Shown one piece after another: positions 25,091 through 35,505 of a DNA stretch of 64,000 nt. The translations under genes were made by a program, and so were the position numbers. How positions within the stretch are numbered: the stretch's first letter is position 1; each line of letters opens with the position of its first letter. A model generated the notes under the pieces. The model saw nothing but the letters and a program-made list of their open reading frames with translations, ran no database searches and was not told where the DNA came from. Source of the stretch: Rhizobium phaseoli (GTDB lineage: Bacteria > Pseudomonadota > Alphaproteobacteria > Rhizobiales > Rhizobiaceae); the NCBI RefSeq assembly GCF_010668805.1, contig NZ_WUFT01000012.1, forward strand, positions 62,001 through 126,000. The letters are read 5' to 3'.

Positions 25091-27700
25091 TCAGATCGGG
25101 CTGATCAGCCCGACCGGCTGACTGCCGAGCAGGGCGGCGACCGCAATGCTGCCGCCGGGTTCGATCGTCTTGCCGGTCACCAGATCCGCCTTCAGCCCGT
25201 GAAGAGGGGAGGGGACGGCGATCGCCGTATCCTCCCAGAATTCCGGGCCGGAAAAGAGCACGCCAGGGTCGAGCCAGCCGAACATCAGCCGGGGTGCGGC
25301 GACGATCGCAAAATTGTCCTTTTGCACCCGGGCAAACGCCAGCACGTGCTCGCGCCGGCTGCCCGTCACCTTCAGCGGCAGATAGTCACCCTTGGCAAAG
25401 AGCCCCGGCTGCCGCTGGCGCAGCTGCAGGCCGATGGCAACGATGCGCTGCTTCAACGCGGCCGCCTGAAGCTTGGCGATCGGTCCGGCTTCATCAAGCC
25501 AGGCGGTGAGCCGTTCGTGATCGGCCGGGCGTCGGTTGTCGGGATCGACGAGGCTGAAATCGAAACCCTCGGAGCCCTGATAGATGTCGGGAATGCCAGG
25601 CGCCGTCAGCTTGAGGAGCGTTTGCGACAGGCTGTTGAGGTAACCGGCGGCGATGAAGGGCTGCAGCGCCCTTTCGAAATCCTCGAGGAAGGCGTCATTC
25701 TCGGGTGAAACCAGCGCCGCCGCATAGGCCCTCACCGCGTCTTCATAGGCGGCATTCTGTTCGATCCAGCCGGTGTGGAGTTTCGCCTCGCGCACCGCCT
25801 TGACCGCGTAATCGGTGAAGCGCTCGGCAAGCTCGGCCGTCCGCCCTCGGTCTAAATCCTCCGGCCAGATGCCGGCCAGCGCCTGATAGAGCATCCATTC
25901 GACATTCGGCTCCGGTGCGGCGCCCTCCGTCAGCTCCGTCAGCCATGGCCGGTTCATCTCACGCCAGCACGCCACCGCCTGCGCGAAAACATCCGCCCCC
26001 TCGCTCAGCGCATAAAGCCTGGCGCGTGCATCCTCGCCGCGTTTGGTGTCATGGGTGGCGCTTGCCGACAGCCCGTGCGGCTGCAGCCGCGCCCGCTCGG
26101 CCATGCGGCGATGAAATCCCTCCGGGCCATCGGGCGCCTTGCCGGGTTCACCGCCGACTTCGTTTACGGCAAGCAGCCTGTTATAGCGGTAGAACAGCGT
26201 ATCCTCAGTCGCCTTCGCCATCACCGGCCCGCTCAATTGTTGAAAGCGGATCCGGAACTCATGGGCGGCATCCCCTTCGACCTTGCCTTCGAGAAGCCGC
26301 AGCACATGATCGAGCGCACGCCGATCATCGAGCCGGGCCATGGTTTGCGATGCGGTTGCGGCAAGGACGGCTGAATCCTGCCAAGCGAGCGGACCGCCGT
26401 CGCCATAGGTGCGGTAGACCGGGAAGGCGATCAGCAGTTCGCTCAGCGCCGTGGCGATCTCGTCTTTGTTTATCTCGGGAAAAATCCCCGCGGCGATCGC
26501 TGCCAGTCTGCCGGTCTCGCCGGCAAAGTTGCGCTCGACCATCAGCCGCTTGGCAAGCCGCCGGCCTTCCTCGAGATCGCCTGTCTCTCGGGCGACGTTG
26601 CGATAGGCATCGTCCAATCTGCGCAGGCCGCTGCCATCGACGAAGAGTTCGCTGAGTGCAGCGATGAATTCATATCCCGTTGTGCCCGAGACCGGCCAGC
26701 TCTCCGGCAGCGCTTCGCCGGCCCCGAGGATCTTTTCCACGACGATATAGGTGTCCGGCCCAACCGCGTCCCTGAGCCGGTCGAGATAGGCCTTGGGCTC
26801 GGCGAGCCCGTCGACATGGTCGATGCGCAGGCCCTGCACCTTGCCATGGTGCACCAGCTCGATCGTCAGCCGGTGCATGTCCTCGAACACGGAGGGATTT
26901 TCGACGCGGGTTCCCACAAGCCCGGTGACCTCGAAAAAACGGCGATAACTCAGATGCTGCGCCGCTTCCTTCCAATGGGTGAGCCGCCAATGCTGTGTCT
27001 CATGCAGACTTTTGAGAAAATCCCGATCGGACGAGACCTCCTCAAGTTTTTGCCGAAGGACTGCGCGATCGCCGCCTTCGAAAAGGATGTCGCGTATCGC
27101 GCGGTTGAAGTTCTCACCGGAGGTGACGGCCGCAGCCTCCGCCATTTTCGTTGCCACCGGATCGTCGAGCCGGTTGGCGATCGCGCCGTAACTGCTGGGG
27201 TTGAGCGGCAGCAGCGTCTCGAAATAACCGAAGGCGAAATTGCCATGCGTTTCGTCGAGCGTAATGCGCAGCTCGTTACCAGCAAGCGCCGCCTCGAAAT
27301 CCTGGCCGAGCTGAGGCAGGGTCAACGGCTCGTTCCAGTCGATGTCGAAGTGGCCGGCATAGGCGCTCTGCCGGCCGAATATCAGCACGTCGCGCCACCA
27401 GCCGTTCTCAGGCGAAGCGGCCATGTGGTTCGGGACGATGTCGAGGATCAGCCCCATGCCGGCCGAAGCGAGGCTCTCCGTCAGCCGGTCGAACCCCGCG
27501 CGGCCGCCGAGCGCCGGGTCGATCTCGTTGGCGTCGGTGAGGTCATAACCGTGGGTCGAGCCGCTGACGGCGGTGAAGATCGGCGAGGCGTAGAGATGGC
27601 TGATACCGAGCGTCTTGAGATAGGGGACAAGACCGCAGGCGCGATCGAAGGTCATGCCGTTGCGGAATTGTATCCGGTAGGTCGCTGTCGGGAGTGTCAT
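25091..27700 (-). CDS. treY: Malto-oligosyltrehalose synthase
   Basis: TreY converts the reducing-end linkage of malto-oligosaccharides to trehalose. The 869-residue GH13 protein begins MTLPTATYRIQF at ATG 27700; upstream in-frame codons give no family similarity. Typical segments are GISHLYASPIF, GYDLTDANEIDPALGG, LILDIVPNHMA, GLRIDHVDGLAEPKAYLDRL (catalytic Asp) and LTAPGIPDIYQGSE. It is normal length. treZ and treX, the usual partners, are not in the window. It follows pbpC by 58 bp on the same strand. Trehalose made this way supports osmotic and desiccation tolerance. Confidence 0.93.
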   Translation of the reverse strand: MTLPTATYRIQFRNGMTFDRACGLVPYLKTLGISHLYASPIFTAVSGSTHGYDLTDANEIDPALGGRAGFDRLTESLASAGMGLILDIVPNHMAASPENGWWRDVLIFGRQSAYAGHFDIDWNEPLTLPQLGQDFEAALAGNELRITLDETHGNFAFGYFETLLPLNPSSYGAIANRLDDPVATKMAEAAAVTSGENFNRAIRDILFEGGDRAVLRQKLEEVSSDRDFLKSLHETQHWRLTHWKEAAQHLSYRRFFEVTGLVGTRVENPSVFEDMHRLTIELVHHGKVQGLRIDHVDGLAEPKAYLDRLRDAVGPDTYIVVEKILGAGEALPESWPVSGTTGYEFIAALSELFVDGSGLRRLDDAYRNVARETGDLEEGRRLAKRLMVERNFAGETGRLAAIAAGIFPEINKDEIATALSELLIAFPVYRTYGDGGPLAWQDSAVLAATASQTMARLDDRRALDHVLRLLEGKVEGDAAHEFRIRFQQLSGPVMAKATEDTLFYRYNRLLAVNEVGGEPGKAPDGPEGFHRRMAERARLQPHGLSASATHDTKRGEDARARLYALSEGADVFAQAVACWREMNRPWLTELTEGAAPEPNVEWMLYQALAGIWPEDLDRGRTAELAERFTDYAVKAVREAKLHTGWIEQNAAYEDAVRAYAAALVSPENDAFLEDFERALQPFIAAGYLNSLSQTLLKLTAPGIPDIYQGSEGFDFSLVDPDNRRPADHERLTAWLDEAGPIAKLQAAALKQRIVAIGLQLRQRQPGLFAKGDYLPLKVTGSRREHVLAFARVQKDNFAIVAAPRLMFGWLDPGVLFSGPEFWEDTAIAVPSPLHGLKADLVTGKTIEPGGSIAVAALLGSQPVGLISPI

Positions 27701-27758
27701 GAGGCCGCTGATTTTGGAAAGAGATCGTTCCCAACGGTTGTGGCCGGCTTTTGTTCCC

Positions 27759-29840
27759 TCAGTCGATAAAAACGCCAACACTTGCGGCGCGTCCGGTCGA
27801 GTCGATGACGGTCAGTTTCGAGTAACCGCCGCCATCGGGCAGCCATTGCTGGGTGCGCCGGCGGGAAAGATCGGGCAGCGGCTTGCCGTTGGCAAGCCAG
27901 CGGAAGGGCGCGCGGCCGCCGTGCAGCTTCAGCATCAGCGGCGACGGGTCGCCTGCGCCGGCGCCGAGATCGATATGGGCGCCCTCGGGTGGATAGACGA
28001 TCTGAGGCGCGGGTTCGCGGCCGGAGGCGACGAGGAGGCCGCTGGCATTCAGCGCGAAACGCCGTTGGCTGATCGGCAGTTCGGACTGGGCGATGCGCAC
28101 GGCGCCGGCCGGCGGGCGGGGCAAGGGCGTCGTCGCGATGCCGGATTTGGCGAAACCCTCAAACAGGATGGGTGCTGCGGTGCCATAGCCGGTCAGTCCC
28201 GGCACGGCGCTGTTATCCGGCCGTCCGACCCAGACGCCGAGCACATAACGCCCGTCATAACCGACCGACCAGGCGTCGCGGTAGCCGTAGCTTGTGCCGG
28301 TTTTGTAGGCGATGCCGCGCTGCGGCGCGCCGGCGGGGGGAATGACGCCGGAGAGAATATCGGCGACGTTCCAGACCGCCACCGGCTCCAAAAGCGGTTC
28401 GCCGTCGAGTTTGCCCGGTTCACCGGTGATGCCGTCGCCGAGCCTTGCCGGCTGGCCGCGATTGGCGAGCGCCGTATAGAGCTGCACCAGATCTTTCAGC
28501 GTGATGCCGATGCCGCCAAGACCGATCGCCAGTCCCGGCGTCTCGTTCGGCGGCAGGACCGGGCGCACCTCGGCGCGGCGGAAGCGGACCAGCAGCCGTG
28601 ACGGCCCGACGGCGTCGAGCAGTTTGACGGCCGGCACATTCAAGGAGAGTTGCAAGGCCTCGCGCACGGTGACGTCGCCCTGATAGCTCATGTCGAAATT
28701 GCGCGGCCGGTAGCCGAAGAAATCAGCCGGCCGGTCCTCGATGATCGTCTCCTGGGAGACGAGGCCCTGCTCGAAGGCGAGCCCGTAAATGAAGGGCTTT
28801 AGCGTCGAGCCGGGAGAACGGTTGACGCGTGTCATGTCGATCCAGCCGGAGCGGCTGGCGTCGAAATAATCGGCCGAGCCGACCTCGCCGACGATCGCGC
28901 CGGTCTGCGCATCCGCCATCACCATGGCGAGCGAAAGCTTCGGCCCGAGTTTCATCGCCGCCGCCCGGGCGACCGCCTCCAGCCCCTGCTGCACCTGTTT
29001 CTTCAGCGTCGTCTGGTGCTTGAGGACATCAGGCTCCTTGCGCAGTGCAGCTTCGGCGACATGAGCGGCCAGCGCCGGCAATTGCATGCGTCGCATGGGG
29101 ACAGCGACACCCTCGGCGCGCTCCGCCTCGCCATCGCCGACGGCCTCAGTCACGGCGACACGCTCAAGCACACGCTTGCGCGCCTCTTGCGCCGCCTTCA
29201 GATTGCGGTCCGGCCGACGCCGTTCGGGCAATTGCGGCAGGGCGACGAGCAGGGCCGCCTCGGCGATTGTCATGCGACGCGGCTCCTTGCCGAAATAGGC
29301 AAGGCTTGCGGCGCGCACGCCTTCGAGATTGCCGCCATAGGGCGCATGGGTGAGATAAAGATCGAGGATCTGTTCCTTCGACAGCCGCCGCTCGATCTGC
29401 ACGGCACGCGCGAGCTGCAGCAGTTTTGCCGAAAGCGAACGTCCCGCCCGCGGCTCGATCAGCCGCGCCACCTGCATCGACAGCGTCGAGGCGCCGGAAA
29501 CGATGCGACCGTTGCGGACGAATTGCGTGGCTGCCCGTCCGAGCGCCCAGGGGTCGACACCATTGTGATCGTAGAAACGCTGATCCTCATAGGCAATCAG
29601 CATGCGCAGGAATTGTGGATCGACGTCGGCAACCGTCGTCTTTAGCCGCCAGCGGCCTTCCGTCGTTGCAAAGGCGCGCAGCAACTGGCCGTCGGCGTCC
29701 AGCACCTCGGCGGAAACCAGGTCCGCTCTATCCAGCGGCGGCGGAAAGGCCTTGTCGGCGGCGTCGAGCGCAAGAAGAGCCGCGCCGGCAAGAAGGATGC
29801 CGGCGGCAGACCCGATCGCAAACTTGCGCCACAGGCTCAT
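27759..29840 (-). CDS. pbpC: Bifunctional penicillin-binding protein 1C
   Basis: The 693-residue protein is a bifunctional transglycosylase/transpeptidase of the 1C class. It has an N-terminal membrane anchor (about 8-27), a GT51 domain (55-230, with AYEDQRFYDHNGVDPWALGRA), a transpeptidase domain with the SxxK serine in NRSPGSTLKPFIYG and AYKTGTSYGYRDAW, and a C-terminal BiPBP_C domain (PPEGAHIDLG). Its ATG overlaps the stop of the preceding alpha-2-macroglobulin gene (TAATG). The same gene pair is found in E. coli (pbpC-yfhM), where the macroglobulin is thought to guard the envelope. Confidence 0.92.
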   Translation of the reverse strand: MSLWRKFAIGSAAGILLAGAALLALDAADKAFPPPLDRADLVSAEVLDADGQLLRAFATTEGRWRLKTTVADVDPQFLRMLIAYEDQRFYDHNGVDPWALGRAATQFVRNGRIVSGASTLSMQVARLIEPRAGRSLSAKLLQLARAVQIERRLSKEQILDLYLTHAPYGGNLEGVRAASLAYFGKEPRRMTIAEAALLVALPQLPERRRPDRNLKAAQEARKRVLERVAVTEAVGDGEAERAEGVAVPMRRMQLPALAAHVAEAALRKEPDVLKHQTTLKKQVQQGLEAVARAAAMKLGPKLSLAMVMADAQTGAIVGEVGSADYFDASRSGWIDMTRVNRSPGSTLKPFIYGLAFEQGLVSQETIIEDRPADFFGYRPRNFDMSYQGDVTVREALQLSLNVPAVKLLDAVGPSRLLVRFRRAEVRPVLPPNETPGLAIGLGGIGITLKDLVQLYTALANRGQPARLGDGITGEPGKLDGEPLLEPVAVWNVADILSGVIPPAGAPQRGIAYKTGTSYGYRDAWSVGYDGRYVLGVWVGRPDNSAVPGLTGYGTAAPILFEGFAKSGIATTPLPRPPAGAVRIAQSELPISQRRFALNASGLLVASGREPAPQIVYPPEGAHIDLGAGAGDPSPLMLKLHGGRAPFRWLANGKPLPDLSRRRTQQWLPDGGGYSKLTVIDSTGRAASVGVFID

Positions 29841-32800
29841 TATTGTGCTGCAACGACCTCCATCTTGCCGGTCGCTGTACGGGCCGAAAGTTCTGGCCGG
29901 TACATATCCTCGACGCTGGCGGCCGGATGGTCGTAGGTGCCGGGGGTGACGGCGCGCACGACATAGGCGACGTTGAATTCGCGCTCGTCGCCCTGGGCGC
30001 GGTTGAAGGCGGCGACGAAGCGGTCGTAACGGAATTCGGTATGGGCGGCGGAAATTTCGCCAATCCAATCGAAATTCGTCATCTGGGCGCTGTCGACCAG
30101 GTTCGGATTGTCGATCTCGAAACCAGCCGGCAGAAGGTCGGTGATGACGATGCGCGACGGCCAGTCGTTGGTCTCGCGCACATGGATGACGACGACGTAG
30201 CGTTCGTTCTGCTTGGCTTCGCTGACATTCGCCTCTTCGCCGTCGAGCGTGTAATAGCTGCGCTCGATCATGAAGCCGTCGCCGCCGGCCGGCAGCGGCA
30301 CGGTCGGGGCGGCAACGGTGGTGACGACAGCCGAGACTGCGTCGCTCGTCTGGTTGGTCAGCGTCAGCGGATGGTCGGCGAGCGCATCGCCGCTCATGCG
30401 GGCCATATAGGCCCCGGTATGGGCCGCGCCGTTGACGTCGACCTTCGATCCGTCATCGCCGCCCTGAATGGCGCGAGCGGCAAGCAGCATCCAGGTCTCT
30501 TCCTGGGTGCTCTTATATTTGCTGCGACCCCATTCCTTGGCGACGGCCTTGGCAAGATCCGGGATGACGGGCGGCACCGGCCGGCTTTCCGCGGCGAGCG
30601 CCAGGATCGCCGCGCCATCGCGCAGGATCGTGCCGTAGTCGGTGTGCGACAGGTTCACCCGCGACACCATCGACTGCTCGGACATCTGCAGCGCGTCGAC
30701 GAAGATGTTCTTCGAACGCTGGGCGTCGCCATAGAGCGCCAGTGCGGCGGCGATATGCGCCTTGGCAAGCGGCGTCGGGAAGTCGTTGATCATCGTATCG
30801 GCATAATAACGCAGATCGCTGATCGCCGCCTTCTTGTTGCGGGCGAGCACATAGATGGCATAGGCGATCTGGTCGCCCTGGCCCTTGATGTCGGTGGTGT
30901 AGGAGAGCGTGTTCTGCAGGTTTTCGAGCGCCTGAACGAAGGCCTTTTCCGGCACGTCATATTTCATTTCGCGGGCCCGCGTCAGGAAATCGGTGACGTA
31001 GCTATCGAGCCAGACGTCGCCTGAATCCGGTCCCCAGAGGCCGAAGCTGCCGGCCGAGGCCTGGTAGGAGAGCACGCGGTAGATCGCATCCTGCACGCGC
31101 TTGTGCACATCGTCGTCATTTTCGATGCCGGCCTGCTTCGCCACTTCGGCGAGATAGAGCAGCGGCAGCGCCCGGCTGGTGGTCTGCTCGGCGCAGCCCA
31201 AGGGATAGCGGTCGAGCGTCATCAGCAGCGCCGGGATGTCGAAGGCGGCCGAACGGGTGACGTTGACGCTGATCGAGGCACCGGGCAGCACGCTGTCGGC
31301 AAGCAGGTTCTTGTCAACGGTAAGCTTTGCTCCGGGCTTCAGCGCCAGCACCCTGCGTTCGGTGATCGGCAGGGATGACGGGCGCACCGGCACGTCGACG
31401 GTCTGGTCGAGCGAAAGGCCGGAGGCGTCGGAGAGGTTGATCGAGACGCTGCCGGCGCCCGGCTGTTTGCCGATGAGCGAGAGCGTCAGCTCGGATTTGG
31501 CGCCGGCCTCCAGCCGGATCGTCTGCGCGGCGGAGGCTTGGTCGATGCCGACCGCGTCATTGCCGGTCAGCTGCAGCTTGTAGTCGCCGGCCGGCGCATC
31601 GGTATTGGCGATGTCGAGGCGCAGATTGGCTTTGTCGCCGGGGGCGAGGAATTTCGGCAGGCTCGCGGTGACGACGACGGGATCGCGGATGATGACATCC
31701 TTGACGCCGTGGCCGACACCGGTCTTCGACCATGCCACCGCCATGACGCGCGCCGTGCCGTTGAATTGCGGAATGTCGAAGGAGACATTGGCCTTGCCGT
31801 CGGCGTCGAGCTTCACCGGTCCGGAGAAGAAGGCGACGAGTTTCTGCGTCGGCGGGCTTGCCTGCAGCGCAATGGCGCCGCCGTCGCCGCCGGTTCTAAG
31901 CTTGCCGGTTGTACCCAGCGAGCCGTCGATCAGCCGGCCATAGAGGTCGCGGATTTCAAGGCCAAGCTGCCGCTGGCCGAAATACCAGTCTTCCGGGTTC
32001 GGCGGTTCGTAACGCGTCAGGTTGAGAATACCGACATCGACGGCGGCAACCGTGACATAGGCATCTTCATTGGCGCCGGCGCCGGCAACCTGCAGGCCGA
32101 TATTCAACGGTCCGCGCGGCAGCATCTTTTCCGGCGTGTCGAGCTTGACCTGCAGCGCCCGCTGCTCGGGATCGACCTTCAGCCATTTGATGCCGATCGA
32201 ACGCATCGGCATGTGACTGTCCTGGGCATCGCCGGGGCGGAAGAGGGTGGCGGTCACGTAAGCGCCGGCGCCCCAGTCCGCGGTGACGGGGATATCGACC
32301 TCGCCGCCGGTTTCTCCCATCGTCGCATTCTGCACGGCAACCAGCTTTTCGGTTCCGGCCATGACCGTCAGCTCGCCGCCATAGCGCGAGGTGACTTTCA
32401 GCTTGGCGGTGTCGCCGACCTTGTAGCTGTCCTTGTCGAGGGCGATTTCCAGCCCGTCCGGTGTTTCGGTCGAGGTGGAGGCCACGAACCAGCCGGCGTC
32501 GAATTCGACGCTGGAGGTCGGGCCGTCGGCATCCGGGCTTTCCACTTCAAGGCGATAGCGGCCCCATTTCACCGGCACGGAGATCTTGCCGCCGTCCGTC
32601 GTCGCGTCGACGCTGCCATTGGCGATCTGTTCGGCGGTGTAGACCGGCTCGTATTTCCATGCCGTTCCCTCGCGATACCATTGGTACTCGCGGTTGAGGC
32701 TGTAGAATTTCCAGCGCAGGCCTTTGGCCTCCTGCCTCTCGCCGCCGGCGTTGACGCCGATCACCGTGAAGTTGGCGATCGAATTCTCGGGCAGATCGTC

Positions 32801-35305
32801 GGAAAATTCCGGCTTGATGCCGATCGAAGCGCGCTCATTCTTCACCGGCAGGGTCAGCGAACGCTCGATGGCACGGCCGCCGGCCTCCTGCATGCTGATA
32901 TAGACGGTGGCGTTGAGCAGCTGGGTCGTTGCCGGCAGGTCGCCGACGGTCAGATCGGTCGAGGCTTCGCCGTTCTCGTCGAGTTCCGGCAGGCCGTCGA
33001 TCGGCAGGCGCGAATCCTCGCTCGCCTCCTCGTCGGCAAGCCCGAAGAGGAAGCCCTTATAGGCGGCGCTCTCGCGTGTCGGCTTGACGACGACATTGCC
33101 CTCGAGCGTCAGGCCGGCGGCCGGTGCGCCATAGAGATATTTGCCGGAAACATTAATCGTCGCCGGCGTATCCGGGCCGATTTCCTTGGCCTCGGTCTTG
33201 ATCTCCAGGTCGGTGCGGTCCGGCACGAAATCGTCGACCAGGAAACTCTTGCTGGCGATCGCACTGCCCTTGGGATCGGTATAGATGTTCATCGTCCAGG
33301 TGCCGCGCATGGCGTTTTCCTGGGTCGGGAAGTCGACGCTGTAACCGCCAAGATTGCTGGTCTGGCTGACGATCCGCCGATCTTCGACACCGTCGGGACG
33401 GCTGAAGATGAAGGTCAGCGGCAGGTTCTCGATGGCGTTGCCATCGGTGTCGCGGGCAAGCGCCTGGGCATGCACCGTTTCGCCGGCGCGATAGATGCCG
33501 CGCTCGGTGAAGGTCAGGACGTCGATCGCGCCGGGTGCGGCGCGGCCGGTCACGCCGCGGTCGGAGAGATCGAAGCCGGCCCGCGTCATGTCGAGGAAAA
33601 CATAGTCCGAGGTACCGTTCTTTGCGGTGATGACGGCCGGTGTCAGCGCCGCCGTGCCGCGGATCAGGCCGGCGGTGAAAGTGGCGCGGCCGTTCTCGTC
33701 GGTCTTGGCGGTGCCGAGCACTTCATTGTTCTTGGCAAGCAGCTGCAGCTCGACGCCCGATATCGGCTTTGCCGAGGCAAGCGAACGGGTAAAGATGTTG
33801 AGCCCGTCCGTGCCGGCATAGGTGGTGATGCCGATATCGGAGACGAGGAACCATTGCGTCGCCTGCGAGTCCCACTCCTGCGCCGGGCCGTTTGGCCCCG
33901 TTGCCGTCATCACGTAGACGCCGGGCTTGCGCTCGGGCAGCGCTTCATCGACCGGGAAGCTGGTGACGATGTCCTTGTTGAGCTCGTCGGCAATCTCGAT
34001 CGAGCCCTGCCAGACGAGTTCGCCGTTCTGATCCTGGATGTTCTGGGCGCTGTAGCCGTCGAGCTGGGTCAGGAATTGAGAGTTGGTCAAGAGCGGCGCG
34101 ATGGCGCGATCGCCGATGCGGTAGAGCTTGAGGTTGGCAGAGGCCATGTTGACCGAGACGATCGGAATGCCGCGGCGCGCCGTCGAGGGCAGCACGAAGC
34201 TGTCGCCGGTGAAACGCACCATCTGGCTGCGGTCCTTGATATAGACGTCGATGCTGACGGGCGCTTCGAGCGCCTCGTCGACGGATGACGGCAGGCCGGT
34301 GCGGAAACCGAGCTTATAGGTTTCGCCATGCGTCAGCCCCTCGACGCAGATCTGCTTGTCCTTGGTTTCCAGCGCCTTGGGCGCTGCACCGTTCAGCGTC
34401 ACGAAGGGCGTATAGTCGGTGGTCTTGATGAGTGCCTCGGAGAAGGTGACGCAGGCGCGCGGCGTGGCGCTGTCGGCATCGACCGTGTGTTCGGTGATGC
34501 GGAAGCCCTGCGTCGCCTTCAGCTGCAGGTAGGCTGTCTGCACATCCTCGGAGGCAACCAGCGCCAGGCTCGCCTTGTAGGCGTCGAGCGCCGGGCGGTA
34601 ATTGGCGTTTCGGTCCAGGGCGTCGGCGAGGACGGCGAGCGCCTCGGCGCGCTTGGGCTTGGTGCGCGTCAACTCGTAGCCGTTCAGCGCGTCGAGCACG
34701 GCTTGGCCGCTCGTACCGCTCTCGGCGGTGCCGAGCGAAGCTGCGGCGCGGGCGGTTTCGAGCCAGAGATCGGCGTCGTCAGGGGTGATCGACAGCGCGC
34801 CATGGAAGGACTTGAGCGCGTCGGCAAGATTATTGGCGGTGAGGTCGAGACGGGCATTGGCGGTCAGGCTGTCGACGCCCTGGCCCTGCTGGTCGTCGGT
34901 CAGCTCAAGATTGTCCTTGAAGTCGTGGGCCTGCTGGATCAGATCGTTGGTCAGGAAGGTCAGGCGCGGCGCGGCGCCGAGATCCTGCTCCTTCTGGGCG
35001 GTGGTTTCGACGATCTTGCCGGCAATGGCGCCGGGGAAGGCGTTCATCGTCTTGAAATCGGACTTCAGGAAGCACCATTTCACCTTGGGATTGTAGGTAA
35101 AGGCCTTGCAGCTCTTATCGCCGATGCAGGAGGTCTTGCACTGATCGAGCGAGACATTCTGCTCGGTGCGAAGATCGAAGCCGAAGAAATCGGCGTCCTT
35201 GATCGTCTGGATGTCGCGCTTGGTCTCCGCAGCGGCGGCGGGAAAGCTGACGACCATGGTGGAAAACGCGATTGTCGCGAAAGCGAAAAACGAGCGCATG
35301 GACAT
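29840..35305 (-). CDS. Alpha-2-macroglobulin-family protein with N-terminal PAN/Apple domain
   Basis: A giant exported protein of 1821 residues. Residues 1-26 form a signal peptide ending AAA-ET without a lipobox cysteine, unlike E. coli YfhM. A PAN/Apple-like domain follows (about 30-100, CKTSCIGDKSCKAFTYNP and WCFLKSD), then macroglobulin repeat domains. The thioester motif GCAEQ has its Cys near residue 1371, inside an alpha-alpha-toroid-like region. It probably traps proteases in the periplasm, with PbpC repairing the wall. The stop overlaps the pbpC start. Confidence 0.9.
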   Translation of the reverse strand: MSMRSFFAFATIAFSTMVVSFPAAAAETKRDIQTIKDADFFGFDLRTEQNVSLDQCKTSCIGDKSCKAFTYNPKVKWCFLKSDFKTMNAFPGAIAGKIVETTAQKEQDLGAAPRLTFLTNDLIQQAHDFKDNLELTDDQQGQGVDSLTANARLDLTANNLADALKSFHGALSITPDDADLWLETARAAASLGTAESGTSGQAVLDALNGYELTRTKPKRAEALAVLADALDRNANYRPALDAYKASLALVASEDVQTAYLQLKATQGFRITEHTVDADSATPRACVTFSEALIKTTDYTPFVTLNGAAPKALETKDKQICVEGLTHGETYKLGFRTGLPSSVDEALEAPVSIDVYIKDRSQMVRFTGDSFVLPSTARRGIPIVSVNMASANLKLYRIGDRAIAPLLTNSQFLTQLDGYSAQNIQDQNGELVWQGSIEIADELNKDIVTSFPVDEALPERKPGVYVMTATGPNGPAQEWDSQATQWFLVSDIGITTYAGTDGLNIFTRSLASAKPISGVELQLLAKNNEVLGTAKTDENGRATFTAGLIRGTAALTPAVITAKNGTSDYVFLDMTRAGFDLSDRGVTGRAAPGAIDVLTFTERGIYRAGETVHAQALARDTDGNAIENLPLTFIFSRPDGVEDRRIVSQTSNLGGYSVDFPTQENAMRGTWTMNIYTDPKGSAIASKSFLVDDFVPDRTDLEIKTEAKEIGPDTPATINVSGKYLYGAPAAGLTLEGNVVVKPTRESAAYKGFLFGLADEEASEDSRLPIDGLPELDENGEASTDLTVGDLPATTQLLNATVYISMQEAGGRAIERSLTLPVKNERASIGIKPEFSDDLPENSIANFTVIGVNAGGERQEAKGLRWKFYSLNREYQWYREGTAWKYEPVYTAEQIANGSVDATTDGGKISVPVKWGRYRLEVESPDADGPTSSVEFDAGWFVASTSTETPDGLEIALDKDSYKVGDTAKLKVTSRYGGELTVMAGTEKLVAVQNATMGETGGEVDIPVTADWGAGAYVTATLFRPGDAQDSHMPMRSIGIKWLKVDPEQRALQVKLDTPEKMLPRGPLNIGLQVAGAGANEDAYVTVAAVDVGILNLTRYEPPNPEDWYFGQRQLGLEIRDLYGRLIDGSLGTTGKLRTGGDGGAIALQASPPTQKLVAFFSGPVKLDADGKANVSFDIPQFNGTARVMAVAWSKTGVGHGVKDVIIRDPVVVTASLPKFLAPGDKANLRLDIANTDAPAGDYKLQLTGNDAVGIDQASAAQTIRLEAGAKSELTLSLIGKQPGAGSVSINLSDASGLSLDQTVDVPVRPSSLPITERRVLALKPGAKLTVDKNLLADSVLPGASISVNVTRSAAFDIPALLMTLDRYPLGCAEQTTSRALPLLYLAEVAKQAGIENDDDVHKRVQDAIYRVLSYQASAGSFGLWGPDSGDVWLDSYVTDFLTRAREMKYDVPEKAFVQALENLQNTLSYTTDIKGQGDQIAYAIYVLARNKKAAISDLRYYADTMINDFPTPLAKAHIAAALALYGDAQRSKNIFVDALQMSEQSMVSRVNLSHTDYGTILRDGAAILALAAESRPVPPVIPDLAKAVAKEWGRSKYKSTQEETWMLLAARAIQGGDDGSKVDVNGAAHTGAYMARMSGDALADHPLTLTNQTSDAVSAVVTTVAAPTVPLPAGGDGFMIERSYYTLDGEEANVSEAKQNERYVVVIHVRETNDWPSRIVITDLLPAGFEIDNPNLVDSAQMTNFDWIGEISAAHTEFRYDRFVAAFNRAQGDEREFNVAYVVRAVTPGTYDHPAASVEDMYRPELSARTATGKMEVVAAQ

Positions 35306-35505
35306 AAAATTCCCCCCGGAAATGCTGGCTCTGACCGGCGGGCACTCTCCTCACTCCTCGCGAGATTGTCAACTCAGGTTGCATGCTGTTTCATCTTCAC
35401 ACAGGCGCTTTCGTCCGGCTGTCACATCGGCGTGAGTGATCGCCTTGTGATTTGCGGCCTCTCAAGGAATAGGCAAGGATTTGGACAATCGCAGGGAGTA
35501 GCGCC

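Noticed and set aside
31538..34288. A 916-codon open frame opposite the macroglobulin gene
   Set aside because: Same reason: shadow of codon bias in a long GC-rich gene; no domain is recognisable.
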